Of a stretch of DNA of 64,000 nucleotides, positions 16,078 through 25,920 are shown in pieces; the stretch's first letter is position 1; each line of letters begins with the position of its first letter. The notes beneath the pieces were generated by a model. That model searched no databases and was not told the origin of the DNA. It worked only from the letters and a program-made list of their open reading frames with translations. Both the position numbers and the translations under genes were made by a program. The DNA comes from Mucilaginibacter terrae (GTDB taxonomy: Bacteria; Bacteroidota; Bacteroidia; Sphingobacteriales; Sphingobacteriaceae), in contig NZ_JAVLVU010000001.1 in the NCBI RefSeq assembly GCF_031951985.1, positions 124,001 to 188,000 on the forward strand. The letters run 5' to 3'.

Positions 16078-19000
16078 ATGTATAAATTTTATACGCATAA
16101 ATTGGGTGTGCTCTTTTGGCGCTTACTCGCATACTTGTCAAATCTTAACACCAAACTAATCCTAATCGCCGCATTGCTTCTTGCAAGTACTGCTGCCAAC
16201 GCCCAGCAAATCACTATAAAGGTCAAAAATGCTTCCTTGGAAAGTGTTTTTAAGGAAATTCGTAGTCAAAGTGGGTATGATGTGTTTTTCGACAGAAACC
16301 TATTACAAAAGGCAAAGCCAGTCAATGTCGATTTTGTAAGTGCCACTTTAGAGCAAGCAATGATAAACGTGCTTAAAAATCAGCCTTTGACTTATACGAT
16401 TGAAGCAAGAACGGTAATCATTAAAGATAAACCAACACAACAAATTAAACCAACTTTACCGCAATCGCATCCGGCGGAAATAATGGGTAGAGTTACAGAT
16501 ACTACTGGTTCGCCATTAAATGGTGCGACGATACGTGTCGCCGGTCGAGATTACATCGTTTTAAGCAAATCAGATGGCACGTTTCGTGTTGAAGCTGACA
16601 TTGGAGAAAGTTTAACAGTATCTTTTGTGGGGTACGATAGCAAAACTGTTAGAATTACTGAAATCATTGCCGGTAAATCAATCATGCTCAAAATGGCAGC
16701 AGCGTCATTAGAAGCGATAAATGTGGTCAGCACTGGCTATCAGTCAATTCAAAAGGAAAGAACAACTGGTAGTTTTGCACAACCTAATAAAGAGATGTAC
16801 AGTTCCAGGGTGTCAACTGATGTTCTGTCCAAATTAAATGGTATAGCCAGTGGATTAGTATTTAATTCAAATACCGTAGCCTCAAGAAACGGCCTTGATG
16901 TTAATATCCGTGGTCGGAGCACGATTTTCGCGAATGATCAGCCTCTTATCGTAGTAGATAATTTTCCTTATAATGGAGATATAAATAACATCAATCCAAA
17001 TGATGTTGAAAGTATTACAGTTTTAAGAGATGCCGCCGCCGCTAGTATATGGGGAGTAAGAGCGGGTAATGGCGTAATTGTAATTACCACCAATAAAGGG
17101 AAATTAAATCAAGCATTAAAAATAGGTTTCAATGCAAACTTAACTGTATTTAACAAGCCCGATCTTTACTATAATCCAAATCAATTGGAGTCAAAATCCT
17201 ACATTGAACTGGAGCGTTTTTTATATGGAAAAGGCTACTACAATACCAGTCTTTCTAATACTACTACAGGGCCTGTTATATCGCCTGCGGTAAAGCTTTT
17301 CGCTTCAAACAGTAACGATATAAGTACGCAATTAGACAACCTAAATAGCTATGATGTTAATAAACAACTGAGCGAATATTTTTACAGGAAAGCAGTAAAT
17401 CAACAGTATGCCGTAAATCTCTCTGGGGGATCACAAAAAGTGAGGTATTACTTTTCAGCAGGCTTTGATAATAACCTTTCCAGTCTGAATGAAAATGCAA
17501 GTGAACGAATCACTATAAATTCACAAAATATTTTCAGCGTTCTGAAAAACCTGGAATTGACAGCGGGTGTGAACATCGTCCAAACTAAAAGGGTTATTGA
17601 TAACACGTTAACCAACATTCAAAATCGAATCTTTCCTTATACCCAGTTTGCAGATTCTAATGGAAAGCCTTTGGCGGTACCATATCAGTATAATGAGGCA
17701 TTTATGCAAACTCAGATGTCGAAGGGTTTTTTAGACTGGTCTTATGTTCCATTAAATGAATTAGGTGCAACCGATAACACGTCTAAGTTGATGGATGTCA
17801 GGATCAATGCTGGTTTAAAATACACCTTAATTAAGGGTCTGACTGCTGAAGTAAAGTATCAATACCAGCGAAGTGATCTCGACAATCGACTATACCAAGG
17901 CCTTCAAACTTGGTATGTTCGTAATTATATAAATCAGTTCTCCGTGGTTTCCAGCAACAAAGTGTCTGGTTACAATGTACCGAAAGGTGGTATTCTAAAT
18001 TTATCCGATAATAATGCTGTTGCAAATAATGTTCGGGGAACATTGAACTATACGTATTTAGACAAAGATCACAGCATAACCGCTTTAGCGGGTTATGAAT
18101 TATCACAAACAACGGCAGACGGTAACACATCCGTTCTTTACGGTTATGACGATAATTTAGCTACTTACACAAATATTAACCCGCTTACCTCATTTAATAT
18201 CAATCCTGTTGGGAGTAGTACAATAGCCAGCGGCTTGGGTATATCTTCAACGTTGGTTCGTCTGAGATCAACATTTGCTAATGCTGCTTATACCTATCAG
18301 AATAAATATACAATCTCTGGAAGTGCTCGGGTTGATGGATCTAACTATTTTGGGGTAGCTACTAATCAGAAAAGTGTCCCCTTGTGGTCGACTGGTTCCA
18401 AGTGGGACCTGAGTAAGGAAGAGTTCTATGAGTTGAAATGGCTACCTAATATTTCTTTAAGAGCCAGTTACGGTTATAACGGCAACCTGATTCAGTCAAT
18501 TACAGGAATAACAACGTTTCGTTATAATAGTAACGCAACTAACACAAACTTAAATTATGCTCAAATATCGAATATCGGTAATCCAGATTTGCGTTGGGAA
18601 AAAACAGGAATACTTAACGTCGGTATTGATTTCGGAACAAAAAACAATCTGATTACTGGCAGCTTCGAATATTTCATTAAGCGAGGAACAGATATATTAG
18701 GTTTCAAAACTTTTCCAGCTAACTCAGGTATCACGACCTTACAAGGTAACTATTCGGATATGACCGGGCGTGGTTTCGATCTTTCAATTACTTCAAGAAA
18801 CATAAACCGTGCTTTCAGTTGGTACACTACAATGCTTTTCAGTCATGCGACTGATATAGTTACAAGGTATGATGTTTCCCCGACGAGTAGCGATTTAGTT
18901 GGAGCAGGCGGCGCAGGAGTGCCAAATGTTGGCAAGCCAGTATTTGGCTATTATGGTTACAAGTGGGGCGGTCTCGAATCATCGACAGGAAATCCCTTAG

Positions 19001-19599
19001 GTTACATCAATGGTGCTCTGAGCCAGGATTATTCTGCAATAACTTCGAGTACTCCCATTAGTGAATTAGAATATGTTGGACCTGCGCGACCAACGTATTT
19101 CGGAGGATTAAATAATCGTTTTGCATATAAAGGATTTAGTCTTTCAGTGCAAATCAACTTCAAACTGGGGTATTATTTTAACGCTCCTTCCATATTTTAC
19201 AGCTCCATAGGCTCAAGTGGAAATGCGTTCATTAAAGGAAACCGTGATTATGAAAAACGATGGCAAAAACCAGGGGATGAAAAAATCACAAATATTCCTT
19301 CTATCAATTATCCGTTTTCAATTGCTCGTGATCGATTTTACCAGTTTTCGACAATAAATATTCAAAACGCGAGTCATGTGCGACTACAAGATGTCAGTTT
19401 GAGCTATGATTTTAGCAAAGCGGTATTTAACAATTTACCTTTTAATAATCTACAACTATTTGTTTACGCGAACAATATCGCAATACTATGGAAAGCTAAT
19501 AAAGCAGGCTTAGACCCAGATGCGATCCCCGGTATCATGATCAATGGCACTATGCCTGTGCCGCGTTCCTTTGCAATAGGCTTAAAGGGCAACTTTTAG
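16078..19599 (+). CDS. SusC/RagA-type TonB-dependent outer-membrane receptor with STN domain
   Basis: 1173 aa. A signal region around residues 25-42 ends ANAQ. A secretin/TonB STN domain (about 43-115) begins ITIKVKNASLESVFKEIRSQ. A carboxypeptidase-like regulatory domain (about 135-215) has GRVTDTTGSPLNGA. The plug carries DVNIRGRSTI, with LRDAAAASIWGVRAGNGVI near residue 320, and a long beta-barrel ends in Phe (GLKGNF). The STN domain is what signals to FecR, so the receptor belongs with the ECF/FecR pair. It normally pairs with a SusD lipoprotein to import oligomers such as glycans or peptides; the substrate is unknown. The following susD is frameshifted. Confidence 0.92.
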   Translation: MYKFYTHKLGVLFWRLLAYLSNLNTKLILIAALLLASTAANAQQITIKVKNASLESVFKEIRSQSGYDVFFDRNLLQKAKPVNVDFVSATLEQAMINVLKNQPLTYTIEARTVIIKDKPTQQIKPTLPQSHPAEIMGRVTDTTGSPLNGATIRVAGRDYIVLSKSDGTFRVEADIGESLTVSFVGYDSKTVRITEIIAGKSIMLKMAAASLEAINVVSTGYQSIQKERTTGSFAQPNKEMYSSRVSTDVLSKLNGIASGLVFNSNTVASRNGLDVNIRGRSTIFANDQPLIVVDNFPYNGDINNINPNDVESITVLRDAAAASIWGVRAGNGVIVITTNKGKLNQALKIGFNANLTVFNKPDLYYNPNQLESKSYIELERFLYGKGYYNTSLSNTTTGPVISPAVKLFASNSNDISTQLDNLNSYDVNKQLSEYFYRKAVNQQYAVNLSGGSQKVRYYFSAGFDNNLSSLNENASERITINSQNIFSVLKNLELTAGVNIVQTKRVIDNTLTNIQNRIFPYTQFADSNGKPLAVPYQYNEAFMQTQMSKGFLDWSYVPLNELGATDNTSKLMDVRINAGLKYTLIKGLTAEVKYQYQRSDLDNRLYQGLQTWYVRNYINQFSVVSSNKVSGYNVPKGGILNLSDNNAVANNVRGTLNYTYLDKDHSITALAGYELSQTTADGNTSVLYGYDDNLATYTNINPLTSFNINPVGSSTIASGLGISSTLVRLRSTFANAAYTYQNKYTISGSARVDGSNYFGVATNQKSVPLWSTGSKWDLSKEEFYELKWLPNISLRASYGYNGNLIQSITGITTFRYNSNATNTNLNYAQISNIGNPDLRWEKTGILNVGIDFGTKNNLITGSFEYFIKRGTDILGFKTFPANSGITTLQGNYSDMTGRGFDLSITSRNINRAFSWYTTMLFSHATDIVTRYDVSPTSSDLVGAGGAGVPNVGKPVFGYYGYKWGGLESSTGNPLGYINGALSQDYSAITSSTPISELEYVGPARPTYFGGLNNRFAYKGFSLSVQINFKLGYYFNAPSIFYSSIGSSGNAFIKGNRDYEKRWQKPGDEKITNIPSINYPFSIARDRFYQFSTINIQNASHVRLQDVSLSYDFSKAVFNNLPFNNLQLFVYANNIAILWKANKAGLDPDAIPGIMINGTMPVPRSFAIGLKGNF

Positions 19600-19653
19600 T
19601 TTCTTATATGCTCATTGAGTCGAATTAAACACTACAGAACAAACCTTAGAATT

Positions 19654-21052
19654 ATGGAAAAGACAATGACATCATGGATGTTGCTCACATTATTATTGGG
19701 AGTGATTTTAGTGAGTTCCTGCAAAAAAAATTGGTTAAACGCTAAGCCCAGTAAGTCCCTCGTTGTACCAGCCAACGTAGCCGATTATCAAGCGCTTTTA
19801 GATAACACCGATATGATGAATGTTCAAGCCCCAACATTAAGTATGGTTGGTGACGGTGACTACTTTATAAAGGATGCGACATATAATGCCTTAGGCTCCC
19901 CCTACGAAAAAGGAGCCTATGTCTGGGCAGCGACTGCGGATTTTTATGGTGGTCAATCTAATGCAGATTGGTTAGTGGCTTATGGCAGGATATTGCAAGA
20001 CAATGTAGTATTGGACGGTTTAAGTAGTTTGAATCCAGAGCCTGTGGACGATGGAGGCTATAGTAATGTTAAAGGCTCAGCATTATTTTACCGTAGTTTC
20101 GATTTTTATTGTCTTTCACAGCAATATTGCAAAACCTACAAAGTTGAAACGGCCACAACTGATCTCGGACTTCCATTGCGAATATCATCCAACGTAAATG
20201 TTTCATTGGGCAGGTCATCCTTACAACAAACCTATGATCGTATGATCAATGACCTTTTGCTTGCTTGTAAGCTCTTACCGAATGCTTCCCTTTATCCAAC
20301 AAGACCCTCAAAAGTAGCCGCCTACGGGCTATTGTCGAGGATATACCTCTCACAGGAAAATTATGGAAAAGCTTTAACCTATGCAGACTCTTGTCTGCAA
20401 CTACAGAATGCTTTAATAAATTATAACGAGTTATCTACGAGCGTTTCCGCACCATTAGCACTATTTAACAAAGAGGTGATATTTCATACCCAATTAGGAA
20501 GTTATAAAAAAATAAAAATAAACCTCATTTTCAATTGCAAATGGCATTGTCACACCGGATTTGTATCAGTCATATTCTCAAAATGACTTGAGAAAAGAAA
20601 TCTTCTACGTACTCAATTCAGGGAATTTGGCTTTTAGGGGGAGTTACACGGGTGCACGTACGAGATTTTTTGGCGGATTGGCTACAGATGAAATTTATTT
20701 GAACCGGTCAGAATGTTTGGCCAGGGCTGGTAATATTGATGCGGCGATGCAGGATTTAAATACACTCTTAAAGACTAGGTGGAAGACGGGAACTTATGTC
20801 GAATTAAAGGCTTCAAACATTCAAGAAGCATTAAGGATTATTTTGTCAGAACGGAGGAAAGAACTTTGTTTTAGAAATATAAGATGGAGTGATCTTCGAC
20901 GGTTAAACAGAGATCCAAATTTCCAAGTAACTCTGACAAGAACTATAAACAACCAAGTTTTCACATTACTGCCAAACTCGGGAAAGTATGTATTACCCCT
21001 AGATCCAATTGAAACAACTTCAGGTGGTCTGGAGCAAAATGTACGATTTTAA
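19654..21052 (+). pseudogene. SusD/RagB-like lipoprotein gene with frameshift
   Basis: ATG 19654 begins a lipoprotein signal (LLTLLLGVILVSSCKK, lipidated Cys). The first frame reads well to LFNKEVIFHTQLGSY, then enters an A-rich stretch (20503-20524) and stops at 20586. The SusD sequence resumes in the +1 frame, visible as SYSQNDLRKEIFYVLN, FGGLATDEIYLNRSECLARA and IRWSDLRRLN, to the stop at 21052. Together the pieces make about 465 residues, slightly short for SusD. One extra base or a two-base loss in the A-rich run explains the break. It may be a true inactivating mutation, phase variation, or a sequencing error at the homopolymers. Confidence 0.8.
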
Positions 21053-21112
21053 TTCCTCGTTCTTATGACGGTAGTCCAGACTTATAATTACTAAAATTAA
21101 GAAAACACTATA

Positions 21113-22651
21113 ATGAATTTATATAAACTACTATTGATTATCTTCTATTCCTGCCTGTGCAATTACCTTTTTGCTAAGCAAACTGAGAATGGATCGGACG
21201 AAAAACAAATTACATACCTCACAGGCAAGATTAATTCGGATGTACAAGCAGATACACTTACATTGGTACTGCACGGCCCCTTCTTCTCTTATCAAACTGA
21301 TCCAGAAAAATATTCGCCACAAACGTTGACAACAATACCGAATAAAAATGGTGAGTTTAAATTTAAGATCGTTGCGGGTACTTCACCATTTCATATCTCT
21401 CTTTTCCTTTCCAGTAAAAGAAACGGGCAGCTTGGTTTGATAAATGAAGCGGAAATATCCAACTATCTTATCGAGCCGGGTGATAGTATAAATGTTGTTT
21501 TTGCGGGACATAAGCAAGTTTACACGGGAAAAGGAAAGACTATATTCGAAGCACAATATACATTACAACAATCAGATATTGATGAACGACTTCTAAAAGC
21601 CGACAAGCCGTATTCTTTTGTTAGAGAGCCCTTAAGATGGCTTTCACAAAAGGACTCACTAATGAATATACAGCTTACTGTTCTGGAAAAATTCCGGCCA
21701 TCTTTATCTGACATAACATTCTCAGTACTTCGCGCCGACCTTATCGGATCGAATAGGGCATTTGTTTATTCCAGGATCAGCTATTCAAAACCTTTTTTTT
21801 CGTCGGGGACAATATTAGATAAGAATTTGGATAGTCTTTGTAGAATGCTTGTACTAAGACCAGATTACATCAGTATAAATGATCGATCAATATTAGCGCC
21901 CAAGTATGTGGACTATTTATATAAAAAGCTTCAGATAGAAGTAAAATATGGCAGATTAAAGAATGATAGCGATGTTCGGGCTGGCCATAATTATTTTGAC
22001 GCCATTAAAAATCAATTTACAGGTGTATTAAGAGATAAGTTATTAGCTTGGTGGCTATTAGAACTTGCTTCAATTAATGATCTTCAACCTCAATATTTAG
22101 CAAATGCAATGGAATTGATGCAGACCCCTGTATTTATTAAGATAGCTGAGGAACTCAAAGCAACCTTTACAAAAGGTCAGCTTGTAGAGGATTATGGTTT
22201 TACAGATGCGAAAGGAAAGATAGTTCATTTATCAGATTTTAAAGGACGGGTAATTGTTATAGACCTTTGGTTTTCGGGATGTACAGGATGTGTTAGAGTC
22301 GCGGAAAATATGCCATTAGTCGAAAAGGTTTTTGAAAAACGAAAAGACGTGGTATTCCTGTCAATCTCAATCGATCGAGATAAAAACAAGTGGTTAAAAA
22401 GCATATCAAAAGAACACGAGGGACAGGATTATACACACTATACGACACCAAGTACAGTGTATATATACACTGGAGGCACAGCAGGGAAAAACTCGTTTAT
22501 CAAAAAGTACGTCCCTGGCAATAGTTATCCTTCGATTTTACTGGTAGATAAAAAAAGAAGAATGTTCTCCGCAACACCGCCGACGCCAGTTAGCGCACAG
22601 GCCCGGTCAGGTTTAATAGATTTAATCGAAAAGGCTCTTAATTTTAATTAG
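21113..22651 (+). CDS. TlpA-like thioredoxin-domain protein
   Basis: 512 aa with a signal sequence at residues 1-20 (LLIIFYSCLCNYLFA). A beta-rich N-terminal part (about 30-150) resembles DUF4369-type domains, a helical middle follows, and a C-terminal thioredoxin fold starts near residue 365 (DFKGRVIVIDLWFSGCTGC). The CTGC motif supplies the redox cysteines. It probably reduces or isomerises disulfides in the periplasm. Proteins of this architecture commonly end SusC/SusD/ECF sets in Sphingobacteria; it starts 60 bp after susD. Its redox role fits the MauE-like membrane protein encoded opposite. Confidence 0.85.
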   Translation: MNLYKLLLIIFYSCLCNYLFAKQTENGSDEKQITYLTGKINSDVQADTLTLVLHGPFFSYQTDPEKYSPQTLTTIPNKNGEFKFKIVAGTSPFHISLFLSSKRNGQLGLINEAEISNYLIEPGDSINVVFAGHKQVYTGKGKTIFEAQYTLQQSDIDERLLKADKPYSFVREPLRWLSQKDSLMNIQLTVLEKFRPSLSDITFSVLRADLIGSNRAFVYSRISYSKPFFSSGTILDKNLDSLCRMLVLRPDYISINDRSILAPKYVDYLYKKLQIEVKYGRLKNDSDVRAGHNYFDAIKNQFTGVLRDKLLAWWLLELASINDLQPQYLANAMELMQTPVFIKIAEELKATFTKGQLVEDYGFTDAKGKIVHLSDFKGRVIVIDLWFSGCTGCVRVAENMPLVEKVFEKRKDVVFLSISIDRDKNKWLKSISKEHEGQDYTHYTTPSTVYIYTGGTAGKNSFIKKYVPGNSYPSILLVDKKRRMFSATPPTPVSAQARSGLIDLIEKALNFN

Positions 22652-22713
22652 GTTGAATGTTGTGAAAAGGAATTTAAAAAAATAAAAATCACCTAAGTTC
22701 CATATTTGAGATT

Positions 22714-22757
22714 AACCTAAAAATGGGATGGCAGGCACGCCACCCCGTTTTTAGGTT
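22714..22757. terminator. Bidirectional terminator
   Basis: A long inverted repeat: AACCTAAAAA on the left pairs with TTTTTAGGTT on the right, with inner GGG..GGC / GCC.CCC. Runs of A and T flank the GC core on both strands. It lies between the converging TlpA-like and DUF6520-like genes. Confidence 0.8.
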
Positions 22758-22760
22758 AAA

Positions 22761-23123
22761 TTATTCGCCGTTATAGATTCCGCGTTGGCTGTTATCTGAA
22801 GATAGCATTGGTGTTCCAACGTCGTCAGGACTTTGGCCATTGGTCGGGGCAACATCAGTCGTCCATTGCGAACTGCAAATGTTATTGGTGCCGGTGTTAC
22901 AATCAGCATCTAATGCATTCGAGAACACGTAATGGCTTGGATCAGTATCCTGTGTATTGCTGGCAAACGCAGGCAGGCGGAAGTACTTGCTTGTTACACT
23001 AATGATCTTGCCATCAACATCTTTATGAATCACTGATGTGTTTTTGCTGTTAGTAAATGAACTGAAGCCGATTGCCATAGTACCTACCAACAGGCCTAAA
23101 GCGATTTGTTTAAAATTTTTCAT
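22761..23123 (-). CDS. Small exported DUF6520-like protein
   Basis: 120 aa from ATG 23123. MKNFKQIALGLLVGTMAIGFSS is a signal peptide; the mature part holds two Cys (DADCNTGTNNICSS), spaced as in DUF6520-like proteins, and a Gly/Asn/Asp-rich tail. The start lies within the last 14 bp of the MauE-like gene, so translation is coupled. In Bacteroidota such small two-Cys exported proteins are often encoded beside MauE and TlpA-type genes; the function is unknown. A disulfide-bearing substrate of the neighbouring redox proteins is an inference. A modified peptide is also conceivable, because the cargo encodes a LanB. Confidence 0.65.
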   Translation of the reverse strand: MKNFKQIALGLLVGTMAIGFSSFTNSKNTSVIHKDVDGKIISVTSKYFRLPAFASNTQDTDPSHYVFSNALDADCNTGTNNICSSQWTTDVAPTNGQSPDDVGTPMLSSDNSQRGIYNGE

Positions 23124-23595
23124 TTTGATGATTTTTGTATTTAGTATTTGATTCCAAAAGCCAGAGAGCAAGTGCAGCCAAACCAATAAAAAAAAGGTTA
23201 AACCATAGATGCTGCGCCCAGCTTAATTTTTCTATAACGCCACCACAATGGCAAGGCAATGTTTTCTCAAAGATCATTGCGCCAACTATGTAGCCAGTGA
23301 ATGAGAACATCAACCACAAAAAAGAAACAAAACCCCATTTGACCATCTTCGGAATAAGAAGCAATACAAATGTTAAAATCTCAGAGGCAGGCACGAACCA
23401 TGAAATATATACGGCGAAGCCATTTATGATATGAACCTTTGACAGACCTTTAATGAAGCGATCATGGTCAACTATTTTGGCATAAGCGGTATAAAGAAAA
23501 AGGAACATACAAATCAGTTTGATCCCAATGATAAAACGATCTCGGTCCAGCTCTTTTAGTCTAAGTTCAATCTTGTTGAGTGTAATGTTTTCCAT
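23110..23595 (-). CDS. MauE/DoxX-like redox-associated membrane protein
   Basis: About 161 aa (MENITLNKIELRL at 23595; ATG 23604 is also possible). Four hydrophobic helices span about residues 15-150. A CHCGG motif lies between helices 3 and 4. MauE-type membrane proteins are associated with disulfide handling in the periplasm. It is translationally coupled to the small two-Cys exported protein and converges on the TlpA-like gene, suggesting one envelope redox unit carried as cargo. Confidence 0.75.
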   Translation of the reverse strand: MENITLNKIELRLKELDRDRFIIGIKLICMFLFLYTAYAKIVDHDRFIKGLSKVHIINGFAVYISWFVPASEILTFVLLLIPKMVKWGFVSFLWLMFSFTGYIVGAMIFEKTLPCHCGGVIEKLSWAQHLWFNLFFIGLAALALWLLESNTKYKNHQNEKF

Positions 23596-23604
23596 AACCT
23601 GCAT

Positions 23605-23975
23605 TGTGATGTTTAAACAAAGTAGCGTCTGCTACCGGCAGGAACGTATCCCGCATTTTTTGTTAAAATACTCTTTGTCACGAACGCCCTTCCTGTTTTG
23701 TATTATCCCGCATGAGATAAGTGGTTAAAGAATCAGTTTGTTGATATCAAAGTAACCACAACTATTAGTTTTAAAACAGTAGTGGTATAGTAGCTTATTG
23801 ATCGCTTGATTTTTTAAAGAATTAATAGGTTTTACAGGGGTGTATAACCACGAATGCTTGCGTAAGCATGTCTCCTAAGGAGCTAATTGATAAATATTTA
23901 TAGAAAAAAAAGCTACCCCAAACCCGTATAGATTTAATGTAGGTTTAGTGAAGCTTAATTATTCTCAGTCTTAGT
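23605..23975. other. Gene-free boundary between cargo and mobilisation module
   Basis: About 370 bp without a convincing gene. It contains short palindromes (ATGCTT-GCG-TAAGCAT near 23852-23868 and CTCCTAAGGAG near 23873) and AT-rich stretches. It is the left ICE boundary between the cargo and the coupling-protein gene; the right ICE has only 128 bp between that gene and rteC. Confidence 0.6.
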
Positions 23976-25910
23976 TCAACGACCTTGGGTAACAGAAATT
24001 ACCAAATTTTTAATGTCCGTTTTGATCTGCTGGTAGTTCATCAAAACTTCCTCCGACGACACTTTACGGACTGCTGGAATAGGTTCATAAGCATCTTCTT
24101 CTTTCTTCAAAGCGTCATGATCATTTTGTATCTCATTATGGAATGTTTTAAGTTCAATCTTATTGGTTGGATCATCGGCGACCATTCCAACAAATTCCCC
24201 TGAAGATAGGCCAGCGATTTTTGATGCAGGAATCGAATAATCTAACTGGACGGATTTACTTACCGACGTATCTGAACTATTGATCGAGACGCTTTCCTTT
24301 TCCTGATTGATCTTGCCAAAACGTTCAGATAACTGTTTGGCCGTGTCACCGGTAACCTGCCCGAATACGATATTCCCCACTATGTTTAGAATCACCTCAG
24401 CCTGTTCCCGGCCATAGTCTTTTTTAAGCTGGCTGTAATCCTGTACTGCCAAAGTAACGGCAACTTTATTTGAGCGTGCGGTCGCGATCAGATTATCAAT
24501 TCCATTGAAATATATAGTCGGAAATTCATCAAATATCATACTGCATTTCTGCTGATTCTTCCGGTTAACTAATTTGTTGATGCGATTAATATAAAGCGAA
24601 AGTACAGCGCCGTAGACCTGAGATTTTTGCGGATTATTTGCTAAGCACACTATTTTCGGCTCGGCGGGATTATTGATGTCGAGTGAAAAGTCATTGCCAC
24701 TTAACACGTAGTACAGTTGTGGGGAAGAAAGACGTGCAAGGCTGATCTTGGCACTTGCCACTTGTCCTTCTAACTGTTCATAAGCTTCGTTTTGCCAGGC
24801 TGAAATAAAAGGATTGATCAATACCTCAATTTCCGGCTCCTGTAACAACACTTCGAATAATTCTTTATAATTCACTTGTGCCAGTTCGATAACATGTGGC
24901 AGCGTACAATAACGGCCGTCCTGGTATTTTTTAAGGAACCACATGATCGCTGTAATGAAGTTAATCGGAGACTCGACAAAGAAATCACCTTGCTTTTTTA
25001 TCCATTCCCGATTTAGTCCAAGCATAATGGTTCTGCTGGAATCAATCGCGTCTGTAATATCGACCATGGTTTCGGGTTCTAAAGGGTTCGCCCGGTGCAT
25101 GATCTGTTCTAAGTTAATGATGTATTGCGTAGGTTTTATTTTATATAGATGACCATATTTACGCAGCGCATTGTAAACGATCTTAGTCAGGTCATCATAT
25201 TTAAAATCATAAAGCAACATGGTAAATCCTTTCTGGATATGCTGGGTAATAATGTGCCGGATGACAAAGTAAGACTTTCCAGAACCTGGACTACCACCGA
25301 TCAACGTACCCCTAAACGGGTTAATGACATTGATCCAACTTTTGCGTATTGTTCCCTTCAAATAATACACGGCAGGTAGATTGATCGAATATTCATTCAT
25401 TAACAAGCGTTCTTCCTGTGGAAAGGATTCATTTTCGCGGTTAAAAATATCATTGCCCATTTTAAGTTTGAGCATTCTAAAAAGCAAGCTTAAACCTGAT
25501 AGCATCAATAAGTAACCCAGCGAGGTTACGCCGATGTAAAAAAGAGCTTTGGCTTGTACGCTATAGTTTATGCGTAAAAGGACGCTGCTTAACCCAAAAA
25601 GCAATAGCCCCGTCAATGTATAAGTGATAATCGTTTTCAGTCTGATCTTTTCATCTTTTTTGCCTTTGCTACCGATCAATGAAATTAATAGCAATACAAG
25701 AACACTGGCCTTCGCATACAACACCTTTTGAAAGATACCTATTTTAGAGATTGGCAGTAGTACTTTGCTCACCACGAGCGTGGTCAATCCCCAAACCTCG
25801 AAGGCTGGAAAACAGACCAAATAGAAATGGATGAGTAAAATCCCAATGCTGAGCAGCCTTGTAAAGTCTATTACTTTTCTGAGGGCTTGTTCATTTTCAC
25901 CTGTTTGCAT
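23976..25910 (-). CDS. Type IV coupling protein (VirD4/MobC-like)
   Basis: 644 aa from MQTGENEQAL, the same start and length as the right ICE copy at 59746. A longer frame upstream is rejected. Several N-terminal transmembrane helices (about 15-150) anchor it in the inner membrane. The motor has Walker A GGSPGSGKS (residues 205-213) and a Walker B-like SMIFDEFPTIYF with the Asp-Glu pair. It brings the relaxase-DNA complex to the secretion channel. It starts 10 bp after the relaxase stop, so it is the last gene of the mob operon. The proteins are near-identical between the ICEs except in the membrane region and C-terminal tail. Confidence 0.9.
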   Translation of the reverse strand: MQTGENEQALRKVIDFTRLLSIGILLIHFYLVCFPAFEVWGLTTLVVSKVLLPISKIGIFQKVLYAKASVLVLLLISLIGSKGKKDEKIRLKTIITYTLTGLLLFGLSSVLLRINYSVQAKALFYIGVTSLGYLLMLSGLSLLFRMLKLKMGNDIFNRENESFPQEERLLMNEYSINLPAVYYLKGTIRKSWINVINPFRGTLIGGSPGSGKSYFVIRHIITQHIQKGFTMLLYDFKYDDLTKIVYNALRKYGHLYKIKPTQYIINLEQIMHRANPLEPETMVDITDAIDSSRTIMLGLNREWIKKQGDFFVESPINFITAIMWFLKKYQDGRYCTLPHVIELAQVNYKELFEVLLQEPEIEVLINPFISAWQNEAYEQLEGQVASAKISLARLSSPQLYYVLSGNDFSLDINNPAEPKIVCLANNPQKSQVYGAVLSLYINRINKLVNRKNQQKCSMIFDEFPTIYFNGIDNLIATARSNKVAVTLAVQDYSQLKKDYGREQAEVILNIVGNIVFGQVTGDTAKQLSERFGKINQEKESVSINSSDTSVSKSVQLDYSIPASKIAGLSSGEFVGMVADDPTNKIELKTFHNEIQNDHDALKKEEDAYEPIPAVRKVSSEEVLMNYQQIKTDIKNLVISVTQGR

Positions 25911-25920
25911 AACTTTATTT

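Noticed and set aside
8075-23975. LanC cyclase, LanT exporter or leader peptidase in the cargo
   Set aside because: No protein there shows a LanC zinc motif, an ABC transporter with membrane domains, or a peptidase signature.
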